NCBI RefSeq assembly: GCF_000013085.1
Contig: NC_007643.1
Coordinates: 1,783,001-1,847,000 of the forward strand
From: Rhodospirillum rubrum ATCC 11170
GTDB lineage: Bacteria; Pseudomonadota; Alphaproteobacteria; Rhodospirillales; Rhodospirillaceae
DNA: 64,000 nt
Reading direction: 5' to 3'
Shown here: piece by piece, positions 13,981-23,890 of the stretch
Position numbering within the stretch: position 1 is the first letter of the stretch
Layout of the letters: each line of letters opens with the position of its first letter
Position numbers and translations under genes: made by a program
The notes under the pieces: generated by a model
Told to the model about the DNA's origin: nothing
The model's input: the letters and a program-made list of their open reading frames with translations, nothing else
Database searches by the model: none

Positions 13981-15660
13981 ATGGCCTCCTATCAGTATGT
14001 CTATGTGATGAAGAACCTGAGCAAGGTCTATCCCGGCGGGAAGGAGATCTTGAAGGGGCTTTCGCTCTCGTTCTTGCCCGGGGCCAAGATCGGCGTGCTC
14101 GGTCCCAACGGGGCGGGCAAGTCCACCGTTCTGCGCATCATGGCCGGCATCGACAAGGAGTTCGGCGGCGAGGCCTGGGCCGCCGATGGCGTGAAGATCG
14201 GCTATCTGGCCCAGGAGCCCGATCTCGATCCGGCCAAGGACGTGATGGGCAACGTGATGGACGGCGTCGGCCCGATGAAGGCCCTGCTCGATCGCTTCGA
14301 AGAGGTCAGCGCCAAGTTCGGCGAAGTCGTCGATGACGACGAGATGAACGCCCTGATCGCCGAACAGGCCGAAATCCAGGAAAAGATCGACGCCGCCGAC
14401 GGCTGGGACCTGCAGCGTCAGGTCGAAATCGCCATGGACGCCCTGCGCTGCCCGCCCGGCGAGGCGGATGTGACCAAGCTGTCGGGCGGTGAACGCCGCC
14501 GGGTGGCCCTCTGCCGCCTGCTGCTGTCCAAGCCCGACATGCTGCTGCTTGACGAACCGACCAACCATCTGGACGCGGAATCGGTGGGCTGGCTGGAACA
14601 CTTCCTTCAGCAATATCCGGGCACCGTCGTGGCGATCACCCATGATCGCTACTTCCTGGACAATGCCGCCAATTGGATCTTGGAAGTCGACCGCGGGCGC
14701 GGCATTCCCTATGAGGGGAATTATTCGACCTATCTGGAGAACAAGCAAAAGCGCCTGGAGCAGGAATCCCGCGAGGAGGGGGCGCGCGACAAGACCATTT
14801 CGCGCGAACTGGAATGGATCCGCCAGTCGCCCAAGGCCCGTCAGGCCAAAAGCAAGGCGCGTATCACCGCTTATGAAAACCTGGTGGCCTCGGCCGGAAG
14901 CCAGAAGGTGGAAAGCGCCCAGATCGTCATTCCCATCGCCGAACGCCTGGGCGGCGTGGTGATCGAGGCCGAAGGGCTGACCAAGGGCTTTGGCGACCGT
15001 CTGCTGATCGACGATCTGACCTTCCGCCTGCCGCCGGGCGGCATCGTCGGCGTCATCGGCGCCAATGGCGCGGGCAAGACGACGCTGTTCAAGATGATCA
15101 CCGGCAAGGACCAGCCCGACAGCGGCGCCATCCGCATCGGCGAAACGGTGCGCCTGGGCTATGTCGACCAGAGCCGCGACGCCCTCGACCCCAACAAGAC
15201 CGTGTGGCAGGAAATCTCCGACGGTCAGGACGAGCTGGATCTGGGCAAGCGCAAGATCCCCAGCCGCGCCTATGTCGGCCAGTTCAACTTCAAGGGCAGC
15301 GATCAGCAAAAGAAGGTCGGTCAGCTCTCAGGGGGCGAGCGCAACCGGGTGCATCTGGCCAAGATGCTGAAGTCGCATGCCAATGTGCTGCTGCTTGACG
15401 AACCGACCAACGACCTGGACGTCGAGACCCTGCGCGCCCTGGAAGACGCCCTGCTGGAATTCGCCGGCTGCGCCGTGGTCATCTCCCATGATCGCTGGTT
15501 CCTTGACCGCATCGCCACCCACATCCTGTCCTTCGAGGGCGACTCCCATGTGGAATGGTTCGAGGGCAACTTCGAGGCTTACGAGGCCGACAAGAAGCGC
15601 CGCCTGGGCGCCGACGCCGACCAGCCCCATCGCCTGAAGTACAAGCCTCTCAGCCGCTAA
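13981..15660 (+). CDS. ettA: Energy-dependent translational throttle protein EttA (ABC-F)
   Basis: 559 residues with two ABC ATPase domains in one chain and no membrane segment. Domain 1 has Walker [10 protein letters not shown] (about 41-49), signature LSGGERRR and Walker [12 protein letters not shown]. Domain 2 has [17 protein letters not shown] and [11 protein letters not shown]. The linker between them (the P-site tRNA interaction motif region) carries [17 protein letters not shown], and the opening [20 protein letters not shown] is characteristic of EttA. EttA binds the ribosomal E site and gates the first peptide bond according to ATP/ADP levels. The length matches the family (about 555). 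A strong terminator follows. Confidence 0.93.
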   Translation: MASYQYVYVMKNLSKVYPGGKEILKGLSLSFLPGAKIGVLGPNGAGKSTVLRIMAGIDKEFGGEAWAADGVKIGYLAQEPDLDPAKDVMGNVMDGVGPMKALLDRFEEVSAKFGEVVDDDEMNALIAEQAEIQEKIDAADGWDLQRQVEIAMDALRCPPGEADVTKLSGGERRRVALCRLLLSKPDMLLLDEPTNHLDAESVGWLEHFLQQYPGTVVAITHDRYFLDNAANWILEVDRGRGIPYEGNYSTYLENKQKRLEQESREEGARDKTISRELEWIRQSPKARQAKSKARITAYENLVASAGSQKVESAQIVIPIAERLGGVVIEAEGLTKGFGDRLLIDDLTFRLPPGGIVGVIGANGAGKTTLFKMITGKDQPDSGAIRIGETVRLGYVDQSRDALDPNKTVWQEISDGQDELDLGKRKIPSRAYVGQFNFKGSDQQKKVGQLSGGERNRVHLAKMLKSHANVLLLDEPTNDLDVETLRALEDALLEFAGCAVVISHDRWFLDRIATHILSFEGDSHVEWFEGNFEAYEADKKRRLGADADQPHRLKYKPLSR

Positions 15661-15684
15661 AACTTGCGGCTTGGCCAAAGAAAA

Positions 15685-15722
15685 GGGGGGCGCCGACGAT
15701 CAGGTCGGCGCCCCCCTTTTTT
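15685..15722. terminator. Bidirectional intrinsic terminator between ettA and the MlaC-like gene
   Basis: A GGGGGGCGCCGAC stem pairs with GTCGGCGCCCCCC around a short loop. Six T follow on the plus strand and four A precede it, so it can stop both convergent genes. Confidence 0.92.
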
Positions 15723-15734
15723 GACGTGATCACC

Positions 15735-16382
15735 TTAGCCGGCGCGGGCGCGCAGCTCGGCGATCTTCTTTTCCAAAACGGCGTTGAGGCCGGTCATCGA
15801 CCCGCTGTTTTTGAGCACCGAGCGGTATTCGCTCTGGAAGGTCAGGGCCATGCTGACGCCTTCGACCTTGAGGTCGATCACGCCCAACTGGCCGCTCGGG
15901 GCGGCGCGCAGCACCCAGATCACCTGCATCGGCTTGTCATTGGCCTTGCCGATCGCGGTGGTGACCTCGTGAATGGTGCCGCCGCGCGAGTCCCGGCTTA
16001 CCGAATTGACGACCACGATCTTCTGGCCGCCGTAATCACCGAAGCGGCTGCCCCAGTTGATGACGTTCAGGTCGCGGAACAGGCTGAGGAATTTGGCGCG
16101 CTCGTCCTCGGTGGCCTGCTTCCAATAGCCGCCGACGACGAAACGGGCGATGAACGGCATGTCGAAGGCGGTGTCGAGCAGGGTCTCGAAGCGCTTGATA
16201 CGCTCGCTGGGCTCGACATCGGCCTTTAGAATATCCTCGATGGCGTAACGGCTCAGTTCCTGCACGAAGGCCGACGGGTCGGTGGGCAGGGGTTGCATGG
16301 CACGGGCCGACGACGGGGCCATCGCTCCAAAAACCAATACCAGCACCGCAAGCGGCGCCAAGATGCGTCGAAGCATGGACAT
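15735..16382 (-). CDS. MlaC/Ttg2D-family periplasmic phospholipid-binding protein
   Basis: Start at ATG 16382 with AGAGGGG just upstream; an ATG four codons earlier is possible. 215 residues. The N-terminus is a signal peptide (RRILAPLAVLVLVFGAMAP, cleavage after SARA). The mature part shows the MlaC pattern: FETLLDTAFDMPFIARFVVG, WKQATEDERAKFLSLFRDL, then VIWVLRAAPSGQLGVIDLKV and VEGVSMALTFQSEY. MlaC shuttles phospholipids between the outer and inner membranes. The other mla genes are not adjacent. It is divergent from sahR across 289 bases. Confidence 0.85.
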   Translation of the reverse strand: MSMLRRILAPLAVLVLVFGAMAPSSARAMQPLPTDPSAFVQELSRYAIEDILKADVEPSERIKRFETLLDTAFDMPFIARFVVGGYWKQATEDERAKFLSLFRDLNVINWGSRFGDYGGQKIVVVNSVSRDSRGGTIHEVTTAIGKANDKPMQVIWVLRAAPSGQLGVIDLKVEGVSMALTFQSEYRSVLKNSGSMTGLNAVLEKKIAELRARAG

Positions 16383-16583
16383 TGCCCCTCTCATTTGCGC
16401 ATTGTCGAAAAATAAGATCAAAACCAAACTGTTCCCGTCGCGCGCCGACTGTCGGGCGCCCGGCGACGGTCTGGCGGAACCTGGGCAGTGCCTAGCACAG
16501 CCGCCCCCATAACTCCACCCCACCAATATCGGTTCGTCGGCGCGGTTCCACACCCCGTGGCGTCGGCGCAGGGATTTTCCTTG

Positions 16584-16603
16584 ATATAAAGATATCTTTA
16601 TAT
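16584..16603. promoter_or_regulatory. Perfect 20-bp palindrome, probable SahR operator
   Basis: ATATAAAGATATCTTTATAT is its own reverse complement. It lies 68 bases before the sahR start, in a strikingly AT-rich spot of a GC-rich genome. ArsR-type dimers bind such palindromes, and the regulator encoded next door belongs to the SahR family known to control methionine-cycle genes. I infer autoregulation of sahR-metF-metH. Confidence 0.7.
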
Positions 16604-16671
16604 AAACATACGTCCTCCAAGGGGGACGCGGCGGATCAACGCCGCCGTCTTGACGCGGCGGGAGGATCGGT

Positions 16672-17685
16672 GTGGAGGTGGTCTTATCAGGGTTGCGGGC
16701 GGCTGCGGAATCGACCCGCTTGCGCCTGCTCGCCCTTTGCGCCCATGGCGACCTGACCGTTTCGGATCTGGTGCGCATCCTTGGCATCAGCCAGCCCAGG
16801 GTGTCGCGTCATCTGAAGGTCATGTGCGAGTCCGGTTTGCTCGAGCGCATTCGCGAGGGGGCTTGGGTGTTCTATCGTCTCGCTCCCCAGGGCGTGGGGG
16901 CCGAGGTCGCCCGCTCGATCGTTGGCATGTTGCCCGAATCCGATCCCGAATTGGCCCTGGACCGCGAAAGGCTGGCGACCATCCGCGCCGCCCGCGCCGT
17001 CGAGGCGGCGGCCTATTTTCGCGCCAATGCCGCCCATTGGGACGATCTGCGCGGCCTGTTCGGTTCGGACCGCCCGGTCGAAGAAGCCCTGCGCGGCTAT
17101 TTCATCGACCGGCCGCTCGAGGATTTCCTTGATATCGGCACCGGAACCGGGCGCATCCTCGACGTGATGTCCCCCCATGCCGAGCGCTGCGTCGGCATCG
17201 ACCAGTCGCGCGAGATGCTGGCCGTCGCCCGAGCCAATCTGGAGCGGGCCGGCGTGCGCAACGGTCATGTGCGCCAGGGCGACATGTATGCGCTGCCCTT
17301 TGCGGCGGCCAGTTTCGACGGCATCGTCATCCATCAGGTTCTGCATTTCGCCGAGGATCCGGCCGCGGTGATCGCCGAGGCCGCCCGCGTTCTGCGTCCG
17401 GGCGGCCGGCTGGCCATCGCCGATCTCGCCCCCCACCAGCGCGAGGAATTGCGCGAGGAGCATAATCACCGCCGTTTGGGCTTTTCGGCCGGCGAGATCA
17501 CCGGGTGGTGCGCCGGCGTTGGTCTGGTGGCGCGCGACTGCCTGGATCTGGCCGGCCGCGAACTGGTGGTGCGCCTGTGGGTGGCCGACCGTCCGCCGGT
17601 GGCCACCCCCGCTCTCCGCTCCGAGTCCGCCCCGTCCGTCTCTTCGTCCCACGCCGCTTTCGATCAAGGGAGTTCCCCATCGTGA
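16672..17685 (+). CDS. sahR: SahR-type regulator: ArsR helix-turn-helix fused to a SAM methyltransferase-like domain
   Basis: GTG start at 16672, preceded by GGGAGGA; 337 residues. Residues 1-85 are an ArsR winged helix (ESTRLRLLALCAHGDLTVSD, then ISQPRVSRHLKVM). Residues 140-300 are a Rossmann methyltransferase-like domain with FLDIGTGTGRILD for SAM/SAH binding and VLRPGGRLAIADLAP. Proteobacterial SahR senses S-adenosylhomocysteine and represses methionine-cycle genes. Here it is followed, with a GTGA overlap, by metF and then metH, which strongly supports the assignment. The last 45 residues are a low-complexity Ser/Pro tail. Confidence 0.85.
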   Translation: MEVVLSGLRAAAESTRLRLLALCAHGDLTVSDLVRILGISQPRVSRHLKVMCESGLLERIREGAWVFYRLAPQGVGAEVARSIVGMLPESDPELALDRERLATIRAARAVEAAAYFRANAAHWDDLRGLFGSDRPVEEALRGYFIDRPLEDFLDIGTGTGRILDVMSPHAERCVGIDQSREMLAVARANLERAGVRNGHVRQGDMYALPFAAASFDGIVIHQVLHFAEDPAAVIAEAARVLRPGGRLAIADLAPHQREELREEHNHRRLGFSAGEITGWCAGVGLVARDCLDLAGRELVVRLWVADRPPVATPALRSESAPSVSSSHAAFDQGSSPS

Positions 17686-18641
17686 CCGTGACGGCTTCGC
17701 CGCTGATCGCCCGTCCGCGCGCCCCTCGCGCCCTCTCGGTGTCGTTCGAATTCTTTCCGCCCAAAACCGACCGCATGCGCGACCAACTGTGGGACTGCCT
17801 GCGCCAGCTCGAGCCGCTGGAGCCGTCCTTTGTGTCGGTGACCTATGGGGCGGGGGGATCGACGCGCGAGCGCACCCATGAGACGGTGGCGAGGATCGCC
17901 GCCGACACCACCATGAAGCCGGCCGCCCATCTGACCTGCGTCGAGGCGACGCGGGCCGAGGTCAACGCGGTGGCGCAAGCCTATTGGCAGGCCGGCGTGC
18001 GCCATGTTGTGGCGCTGCGTGGCGATCCGCCGACGCTTGGCGGCGCCTATGTTCCCCATCCCGGCGGCTACGCCTATGCCCTGGATCTGGTCAAGGGCTT
18101 GCGCGACGTCGCCGATTTCGAGATTAGCGTGGCGGCCTATCCCGAGGTTCATCCCCAGGCGCGCAGCGCCGCCGAGGATCTTGATAACCTCAAGCGCAAG
18201 ATCGATGCCGGGGCGACGCGGGCGATCAGCCAGTATTTCTTCGATGTCGACAGCTATCGCCGGTTCATGGACCGGGTGTTGGCGGCGGGAATCAGCGTGC
18301 CGGTGGTGCCCGGCATCTTGCCGGTGGGCAATTTCCAAACGGTGCTGAAGTTCTCCAACGCCTGCGGCACCCGGGTGCCGAAATGGATGCACGAGCTGTT
18401 CGCCGGCCTTGAGAACGACCCGGAAACCCACCGCATGGTGGCGGCGACCCTGGCGGCCGAACAGTGCCTGTCGCTGTTCGAAGACGGGGTCGACTGTTTC
18501 CACTTTTATACCCTGAACCGTGCCGATCTGGTTCGCGCCGTCTGTCACATGCTGGGCCTGCGCCCGGCCGCCATTCCCACCGCCTCGCGTCTCGCGCCCG
18601 ATCAGGGCGCGGGGACCATCGCCCTTGGAGCTTCCGTATGA
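17682..18641 (+). CDS. metF: 5,10-methylenetetrahydrofolate reductase
   Basis: GTG start at 17682, overlapping the sahR stop by four bases, with AAGGGAG upstream. 319 residues of TIM-barrel flavoprotein: VSFEFFPPKTDRM with the catalytic Glu, SVTYGAGGSTRERTHE, HLTCV, VVALRGDPP and AISQYFFDVDSY, then VPVVPGILPV. It reduces methylene-THF to methyl-THF with NAD(P)H, supplying the methyl donor for MetH encoded next. Length slightly above E. coli MetF (296). Cotranscription with sahR and metH is implied by the overlaps. Confidence 0.95.
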   Translation: MTVTASPLIARPRAPRALSVSFEFFPPKTDRMRDQLWDCLRQLEPLEPSFVSVTYGAGGSTRERTHETVARIAADTTMKPAAHLTCVEATRAEVNAVAQAYWQAGVRHVVALRGDPPTLGGAYVPHPGGYAYALDLVKGLRDVADFEISVAAYPEVHPQARSAAEDLDNLKRKIDAGATRAISQYFFDVDSYRRFMDRVLAAGISVPVVPGILPVGNFQTVLKFSNACGTRVPKWMHELFAGLENDPETHRMVAATLAAEQCLSLFEDGVDCFHFYTLNRADLVRAVCHMLGLRPAAIPTASRLAPDQGAGTIALGASV

Positions 18642-21600
18642 GCCGTTTTCTCGACCACCTGCGCAATCGGGTCTTGCTGTGCGACGGCGGCATGGGAAGT
18701 TTGGTCCAGGCCATGGACCTGTCGGTGGACGGCGACTTCATGGGGCGGGAGAACTGCACCGAGGTTCTGAACCTGTCGCGTCCCGATGTGGTCCGCGACA
18801 TCCATACCCGTTATTTTGCCGCCGGCGCCGATTGCGTCGAGACCAACACCTTCGGCGGATCGACGCTGACCCTGGCCGAATTCGACTTGGCCGATCGCAC
18901 CCGCGAGATCAATCGCCGGGCCGCCGAGATCGCCCGCGAGGCCGCCGAAAGCTTCGCCGATGGCCGTGACCGCTTCGTTCTGGGTTCGATCGGCCCGGGC
19001 ACCAAGCTGCCAAGCCTCGGCCATATCGATTACGACACCCTGAAGGACGCCATCACCGTTCAATGCGAGGGGCTGATCGAAGGTGGCGCCGACGCCATTC
19101 TGGTCGAGACCTGCCAGGATCCTTTGCAGTTCAAGGCGGCGATCAATGCCGCCAAGGCGGCGCGGTTGGCCCTGGGCAGCGATACGGCGATCTTGTTGCA
19201 GGTCACCGTCGAAACCACGGGAACCCTGCTGGTCGGCGCCGATATCGCCGCCGCCGCCACGGTGGCCCACGCCCTGGGCGTTGACAGCCTGGGGCTGAAC
19301 TGCGCCACCGGCCCCCAGGAAATGAGCGAGCATGTGCGCTGGCTCAAGGAGAACTGGCCGGGGCTGATCAGCCTGCAGCCCAATGCCGGTTTGCCCGAAT
19401 TGCTCGACGGCAAGACCCATTACCCGCTGACTCCGGCGGAACTGGCCGATTGGCATGGCCGCTTCATCCGCGAGGACGGGGTCAATCTGATCGGCGGCTG
19501 CTGCGGCACGACGCCCGATCACATCGCCGCCGTCAACGCCATGCTCGAAACCCTGGGCCAGGGCCGGCGGCCGGCGCCGGTCAAGCGATCGGTCCATTGG
19601 GTGCCCTCGGTCGCCTCGCTCTATGGGGCGGTGCCGATGCGCCAGGAGAACGCCTTTCTGTCGATCGGCGAGCGCTGCAACGCCAATGGCTCGAAGAAAT
19701 TCCGCACCTTCCAGGATAACGAGGACTGGGACGCCATCGTCGGCATGGCCCGCGAGCAGGTCAAGGAGGGTAGCCATACCCTGGATGTCTGCACCGCCTT
19801 CGTCGGCCGCAAGGAAGGGGCCGATATGACCGAGGTGGTCAGCCGCCTGCGCGGCGGGGTCAACGCGCCGCTGGTGATCGACAGCACCGAGACCCCGGTG
19901 CTGACCCAGGCGCTGAAGCTTTACGGCGGCAAGGCGATCATCAATTCCATCAACTTCGAAGATGGCGAGGAAAGTGCGGCGCAGCGCCTTGCCCTGGCCC
20001 GCGAGTTCGGCGCCGCCGTCATCGCCCTGACCATCGACGAAGAGGGCATGGCCAAGGATGCCGAGGCCAAGCTGCGCATCGCCCACCGGCTTTATGACTT
20101 CGCCGTCACCCAGCACGGCCTGCCGGCCAGCGACCTGATGTTCGATCCGCTGACCTTCACCATCTGCACCGGCAATACGGACGACCGCCGGCTGGGCCTG
20201 GAAACCCTCGACGCCATCCGCCGCATCCGCACGGAGCTGCCCGAGTGCCAGATCATCCTCGGGCTGTCGAATATCTCCTTCGGGCTGAAGCCGGTCGCCC
20301 GCCATGTGCTGAACTCGGTGTTCCTTGACAAGGCGGTCGAGGCCGGGATGACCGGGGCGATCGTTCATATCTCGAAGATCCTGCCGCTGCACAAGATTCC
20401 CGCCGACGAGGTCAAGGCGGCCGAGGATCTGATCTTTGACCGCCGGGCGCCCGGCTATGATCCGCTGCACGCCTTCATCGCCCTGTTCGAGGACCGCTCG
20501 GAAACCAAGGTGGCGGTCAAGCGCGCCGAGACCGTGGAAGAGCGCCTGAAACAGCGCATCGTCGATGGCGACCGCCTGGGCCTTGATGCCGATCTGACCG
20601 AGGCGATGGGCAAATATCCGCCGCTCGAGATCATCAATTCGCTGCTGCTTGACGGCATGAAGGTGGTCGGCGAGCTGTTTGGCGCGGGCAAGATGCAGTT
20701 GCCCTTCGTCTTGCAATCGGCCGAGACGATGAAGGCGGCGGTCGCCTTCCTCGAGCCGCATATGGAAAAGATCGAGGGCCAGGAAAAGGGCATCATCGTT
20801 CTGGCCACCGTGAAGGGCGACGTTCACGACATCGGCAAGAATCTGGTCGATATCATCCTGTCCAACAACGGCTATAAGGTCATCAACATCGGCATCAAGC
20901 AGCCGATCGCCGCCATCTTGGCCTCGGCCCGGGAAAACCGCGCCGACGCCATCGGCATGTCGGGGCTGCTGGTCAAATCGACCGTCATCATGAAGGACAA
21001 TCTGGAGGAGATGGCCCGCGAGGGTTGGAATACGCCGGTGCTGCTGGGCGGCGCCGCCCTGACCCGGGCCTTTGTCGAGGAGGATTGCGTCAGCGCCTAT
21101 GCCGGCAGTGGCCGGGTGGCCTATGCCCGCGACGCCTTCGACGGCCTCGACCTGATGGCTAAGGTGGCCGAGGGGCGCTTTGATACGCATCTGAGCGCGG
21201 TTCAGCAAAAACGCGCCGGCCGGCCCTCGCGCCGGCCCAAGGCGCCGCCGCTGTGGCCGGCCAATGATCCGTCCTCCAAAATCGCCCCGCGAACCTTGGA
21301 CGATCAGGACACCGCCATCCACAAGATCTCCGAACGTCCGGTCGACGCCGAAGAGATCTTGCTGCGCCGGGCCGAACTGGCCCGCGACCATGTGGTGCCG
21401 ACGCCGCCCTTCTGGGGGGCCAAGGTGCTGGAATCGATCTCGCTGAAATCGCTGGTGCCCTATATCAACGAAGCCACGCTGTTCCAATTCCAATGGGGCT
21501 TCCGCAAGGGCGGGCGGACGCGCGAGGAATGGAAGGACTGGGCGGCCAGCGAGATCCGGCCGATCATGTTCGACATGCTCAAGACCTGCGCCCAGGAGGA

Positions 21601-22186
21601 AATCCTCAAGCCGCGCGCCGTCTACGGCTTCTGGAAGGCGGCCAGCCAGGGTGACGCCATCGTGCTGTTCGCCGAGGATGGAACCACCGAGGTCGGGCGC
21701 TTCGATCTGCCGCGCCAGACCATTGAGGGCGGCATTTGCCTTGCCGATTTCGTGCGCGATATCGACAGCGGCGAGCGCGATGTCATCGCCTTGCAGGCGG
21801 TGACGGTGGGGGCGCGGGCCAGCGATGTCTGCCGCGATTGGTTCGCCGCCAATCGCTACAAGGATTACCTCTACCTCCACGGCATTTCGGTCGAGGTGGC
21901 GGAGGCCATGGCCGAATATGTGCACAAACGCATCCGCGCCGAACTGGGCTTCGCCGCCGAGGAGGCCCGCGATATCGAGCGGATGATCAAACAGGAATAC
22001 CGGGGCTCGCGCTATTCCTTCGGCTATCCGGCCTGCCCCAATCTGGGCGATCAGCGCCAGTTGCTTGATCTTCTGGGCGCCGAGCGCATCGAGCTCGACC
22101 TGTCGGACGAAGACGAACTGGTGCCCGAGCAATCAACCTCGGCCCTTGTCCTGCTCCATCCCCAGGCCAAGTATTTCCGCATTTGA
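18638..22186 (+). CDS. metH: Cobalamin-dependent methionine synthase
   Basis: ATG at 18638 overlaps the metF stop (ATGA). 1182 residues, close to E. coli MetH (1227). Homocysteine domain (about 1-330) with the zinc cysteines in NTFGG...LNCATGP and GGCCGTTPDHI. Methyl-THF pterin-binding domain from ERCNANGSKKF. Cobalamin cap and B12 domain with KGDVHDIGKNLVD near residue 730, whose His ligates cobalt. C-terminal reactivation domain with RGSRYSFGYPACPNLGDQ binding SAM. It methylates homocysteine using methyl-THF from MetF, so the organism depends on B12 for this route. A terminator follows 6 bases after the stop. Confidence 0.97.
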   Translation: MSRFLDHLRNRVLLCDGGMGSLVQAMDLSVDGDFMGRENCTEVLNLSRPDVVRDIHTRYFAAGADCVETNTFGGSTLTLAEFDLADRTREINRRAAEIAREAAESFADGRDRFVLGSIGPGTKLPSLGHIDYDTLKDAITVQCEGLIEGGADAILVETCQDPLQFKAAINAAKAARLALGSDTAILLQVTVETTGTLLVGADIAAAATVAHALGVDSLGLNCATGPQEMSEHVRWLKENWPGLISLQPNAGLPELLDGKTHYPLTPAELADWHGRFIREDGVNLIGGCCGTTPDHIAAVNAMLETLGQGRRPAPVKRSVHWVPSVASLYGAVPMRQENAFLSIGERCNANGSKKFRTFQDNEDWDAIVGMAREQVKEGSHTLDVCTAFVGRKEGADMTEVVSRLRGGVNAPLVIDSTETPVLTQALKLYGGKAIINSINFEDGEESAAQRLALAREFGAAVIALTIDEEGMAKDAEAKLRIAHRLYDFAVTQHGLPASDLMFDPLTFTICTGNTDDRRLGLETLDAIRRIRTELPECQIILGLSNISFGLKPVARHVLNSVFLDKAVEAGMTGAIVHISKILPLHKIPADEVKAAEDLIFDRRAPGYDPLHAFIALFEDRSETKVAVKRAETVEERLKQRIVDGDRLGLDADLTEAMGKYPPLEIINSLLLDGMKVVGELFGAGKMQLPFVLQSAETMKAAVAFLEPHMEKIEGQEKGIIVLATVKGDVHDIGKNLVDIILSNNGYKVINIGIKQPIAAILASARENRADAIGMSGLLVKSTVIMKDNLEEMAREGWNTPVLLGGAALTRAFVEEDCVSAYAGSGRVAYARDAFDGLDLMAKVAEGRFDTHLSAVQQKRAGRPSRRPKAPPLWPANDPSSKIAPRTLDDQDTAIHKISERPVDAEEILLRRAELARDHVVPTPPFWGAKVLESISLKSLVPYINEATLFQFQWGFRKGGRTREEWKDWAASEIRPIMFDMLKTCAQEEILKPRAVYGFWKAASQGDAIVLFAEDGTTEVGRFDLPRQTIEGGICLADFVRDIDSGERDVIALQAVTVGARASDVCRDWFAANRYKDYLYLHGISVEVAEAMAEYVHKRIRAELGFAAEEARDIERMIKQEYRGSRYSFGYPACPNLGDQRQLLDLLGAERIELDLSDEDELVPEQSTSALVLLHPQAKYFRI

Positions 22187-22192
22187 TCCAAG

Positions 22193-22215
22193 GGCGGGGA
22201 TGATCCCCGCCTTTT
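22193..22215 (+). terminator. Intrinsic terminator of the sahR-metF-metH operon
   Basis: Perfect 8-bp stem GGCGGGGA/TCCCCGCC with a 3-base loop and TTTT directly after, six bases beyond the metH stop. Confidence 0.92.
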
Positions 22216-22238
22216 GCTGGCGGAGCGGCTCTTTAGGC

Positions 22239-23150
22239 TTAGGGAGTGTCTTTGAGCGCGGCCTGATCGAGGCGGGCGATTTCGCTGGCGGCCTGGGTCT
22301 GAAGGCTGGGGATGCCGCTGCGCGCGGCCAGGGCGCGCGCCTGATGAAGCATCTTCAGCGCCGCCTTGGGGGCTTTGGCCGCTTCCAGCCGGGCGAGATC
22401 GATCAGGGCTTCGGCCTGACCGCCAAGGTGGCCGTTGGCGCCAAACAGCTTGGCGCAAAGCGTCAGATCGCGCAGGGCGGTTTCCTTGTCGCCCAGATCG
22501 CGCAACAACCGGGCCAGGGTCAGGCGGGTTCGCCCCTCGTCGAGGGTGTCGCCATTGACACGGAACAAGTCGGCGGCGCGTTCCAGGGCGTCATGGGCGA
22601 GATCGGCCCGGCCCTGGGCGCGGTGAAGCTGGCCGATTTCAAGCAGGATCATCGCCTCGTGGAAGGAATGCCCCAAGTCGGCGTACAGGCGATGGGCCCG
22701 GCTGAACAGGTCAAAGGCCAGATCGTCCTTGCCCGTGGCCTTGGCCACCTGGGCCTGATCGCGCAAGACCCGGGCCTCGCCGGCCTTATTGCCGTGGTCG
22801 CGGTGGGCCGACACCGCCTCCGCCCACAGGCGGTCGCGTTCGGGGGCGTTTTTTTCGGCGTTTTTGAGCGATCCCATCAGATGCAGGGCATCGGCCCGGG
22901 CGCTGGGGTCGGTTTCATGGGACAACAGCGCCAGCGCGTCCGATAGCGCTTCCTTGGCCGAAGCAAGGTGGCCGGCGGCCAGTTCGGCCTCGCCCAGGCG
23001 GACCAGGACGATGGCCTCGCCATCGGTATCGGCGCAGCGATGGAAGAACAGGCGGGCGCGGCGGAAGGCCTCGCGGGCTTGCTGGGAGCGGCCGGCCGCA
23101 AGATGGCGTTCGGCTTCGGCCAGGGCGCTGTCGGCTTGGGATCTTGGCAT
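22239..23150 (-). CDS. TPR-repeat protein of unknown role
   Basis: 303 residues, almost entirely tetratricopeptide-like helix pairs: AERHLAAGRSQQAREAFRRA, VRLGEAELAAGHLASAKEAL, EIGQLHRAQGRADLAHDALE and LARLLRDLGDKETALRDL, about seven or eight units. There is no signal peptide and no membrane segment, so it is probably a cytoplasmic protein-interaction scaffold. No fused enzymatic or DNA-binding domain is visible. It is convergent with metH and divergent from the pentapeptide-repeat gene, and sits alone in its own transcription unit. I cannot name its partner. Confidence 0.75.
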   Translation of the reverse strand: MPRSQADSALAEAERHLAAGRSQQAREAFRRARLFFHRCADTDGEAIVLVRLGEAELAAGHLASAKEALSDALALLSHETDPSARADALHLMGSLKNAEKNAPERDRLWAEAVSAHRDHGNKAGEARVLRDQAQVAKATGKDDLAFDLFSRAHRLYADLGHSFHEAMILLEIGQLHRAQGRADLAHDALERAADLFRVNGDTLDEGRTRLTLARLLRDLGDKETALRDLTLCAKLFGANGHLGGQAEALIDLARLEAAKAPKAALKMLHQARALAARSGIPSLQTQAASEIARLDQAALKDTP

Positions 23151-23338
23151 CCGTCACCTCCTCTTGCGGGATCGGTCCGTGGTGGCCATGATCGGGGAGC
23201 CATTGGGGACTTAATCGACCGTAAGGCCTTATTATTATTTTATCTGTGCCAGACTACCCTTTGCGGGGACTCGGCGCAATCGCCTTCCTCTCGCCGTCCG
23301 GGCCGCCGTCCGGGCCCCCGCCCCGACGCTTACCGGAG

Positions 23339-23890
23339 ATGCTGATGACTGGACCAACCGCGCCTTTACCCCCGGGTTTTCGTTCCGCCTCCCTGCGCCG
23401 CCTGTCGTTTTCAATGGGGATTTTGCTGGGACTGGCGATCGGCGGTCCGGCCTTCGCCGGCTGTACCGACGAAGCCGCCGCCGGGGTCGACTGGACGCGC
23501 TGTTACATGGACGAGCGGATTTTTGTGGGCGTGGATCTGACCGGGGCCCGTCTGCGCGATGTCACCTTCCAGCGCAGCGATCTGTCGGAGGCCAAGCTGG
23601 TGCGGGCGGCGGCCTATCGGGCGAAATTCGTCAGCGCCCGGCTGTCGCGGGCGGTGCTCGACGAGGGGAATTTCGGCGAGGCCGACTTCTCGCGCGCCCG
23701 GCTTGACGGCGCGTCGCTGCGTGGCGCCGATCTGCGCCGCGCCCGCTTTTATGGCGCCGATCTGCGCAAGGCCGATTTATCCGGGGCGCGGCTTCAGGGG
23801 GCGGATTTCCTCGAGGCCAATCTGTCGGGTGCGGTGTGGACCGAGGGCGGCCGGATCTGCGCCGAGGGATCGATCGGGCAATGCAACTAA
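23339..23890 (+). CDS. Secreted pentapeptide-repeat protein
   Basis: ATG at 23339, GGAG just upstream; 183 residues. A signal peptide covers about residues 20-41 (MGILLGLAIGGPAFA, cleavage before GCTD). A right-handed beta-helix of A(D/N)LXX repeats follows from about residue 63: VDLTGARLRD, SDLSEAKLVR, GADLRRARFYGADLRKADLS, ARLQGADFLEANLSGA. A closing Cys pair (RICAEGSIGQC) may form a disulfide. Pentapeptide helices are binding scaffolds; the secreted form has no known general activity. It overlaps the ClC gene by 10 bases, so the two are probably coexpressed. Confidence 0.82.
   Translation: MLMTGPTAPLPPGFRSASLRRLSFSMGILLGLAIGGPAFAGCTDEAAAGVDWTRCYMDERIFVGVDLTGARLRDVTFQRSDLSEAKLVRAAAYRAKFVSARLSRAVLDEGNFGEADFSRARLDGASLRGADLRRARFYGADLRKADLSGARLQGADFLEANLSGAVWTEGGRICAEGSIGQCN

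Noticed and set aside
18602-22132. Very long minus-strand open frame opposite metH
   Set aside because: A shadow of the GC-rich coding frame; the plus strand encodes an unmistakable MetH.
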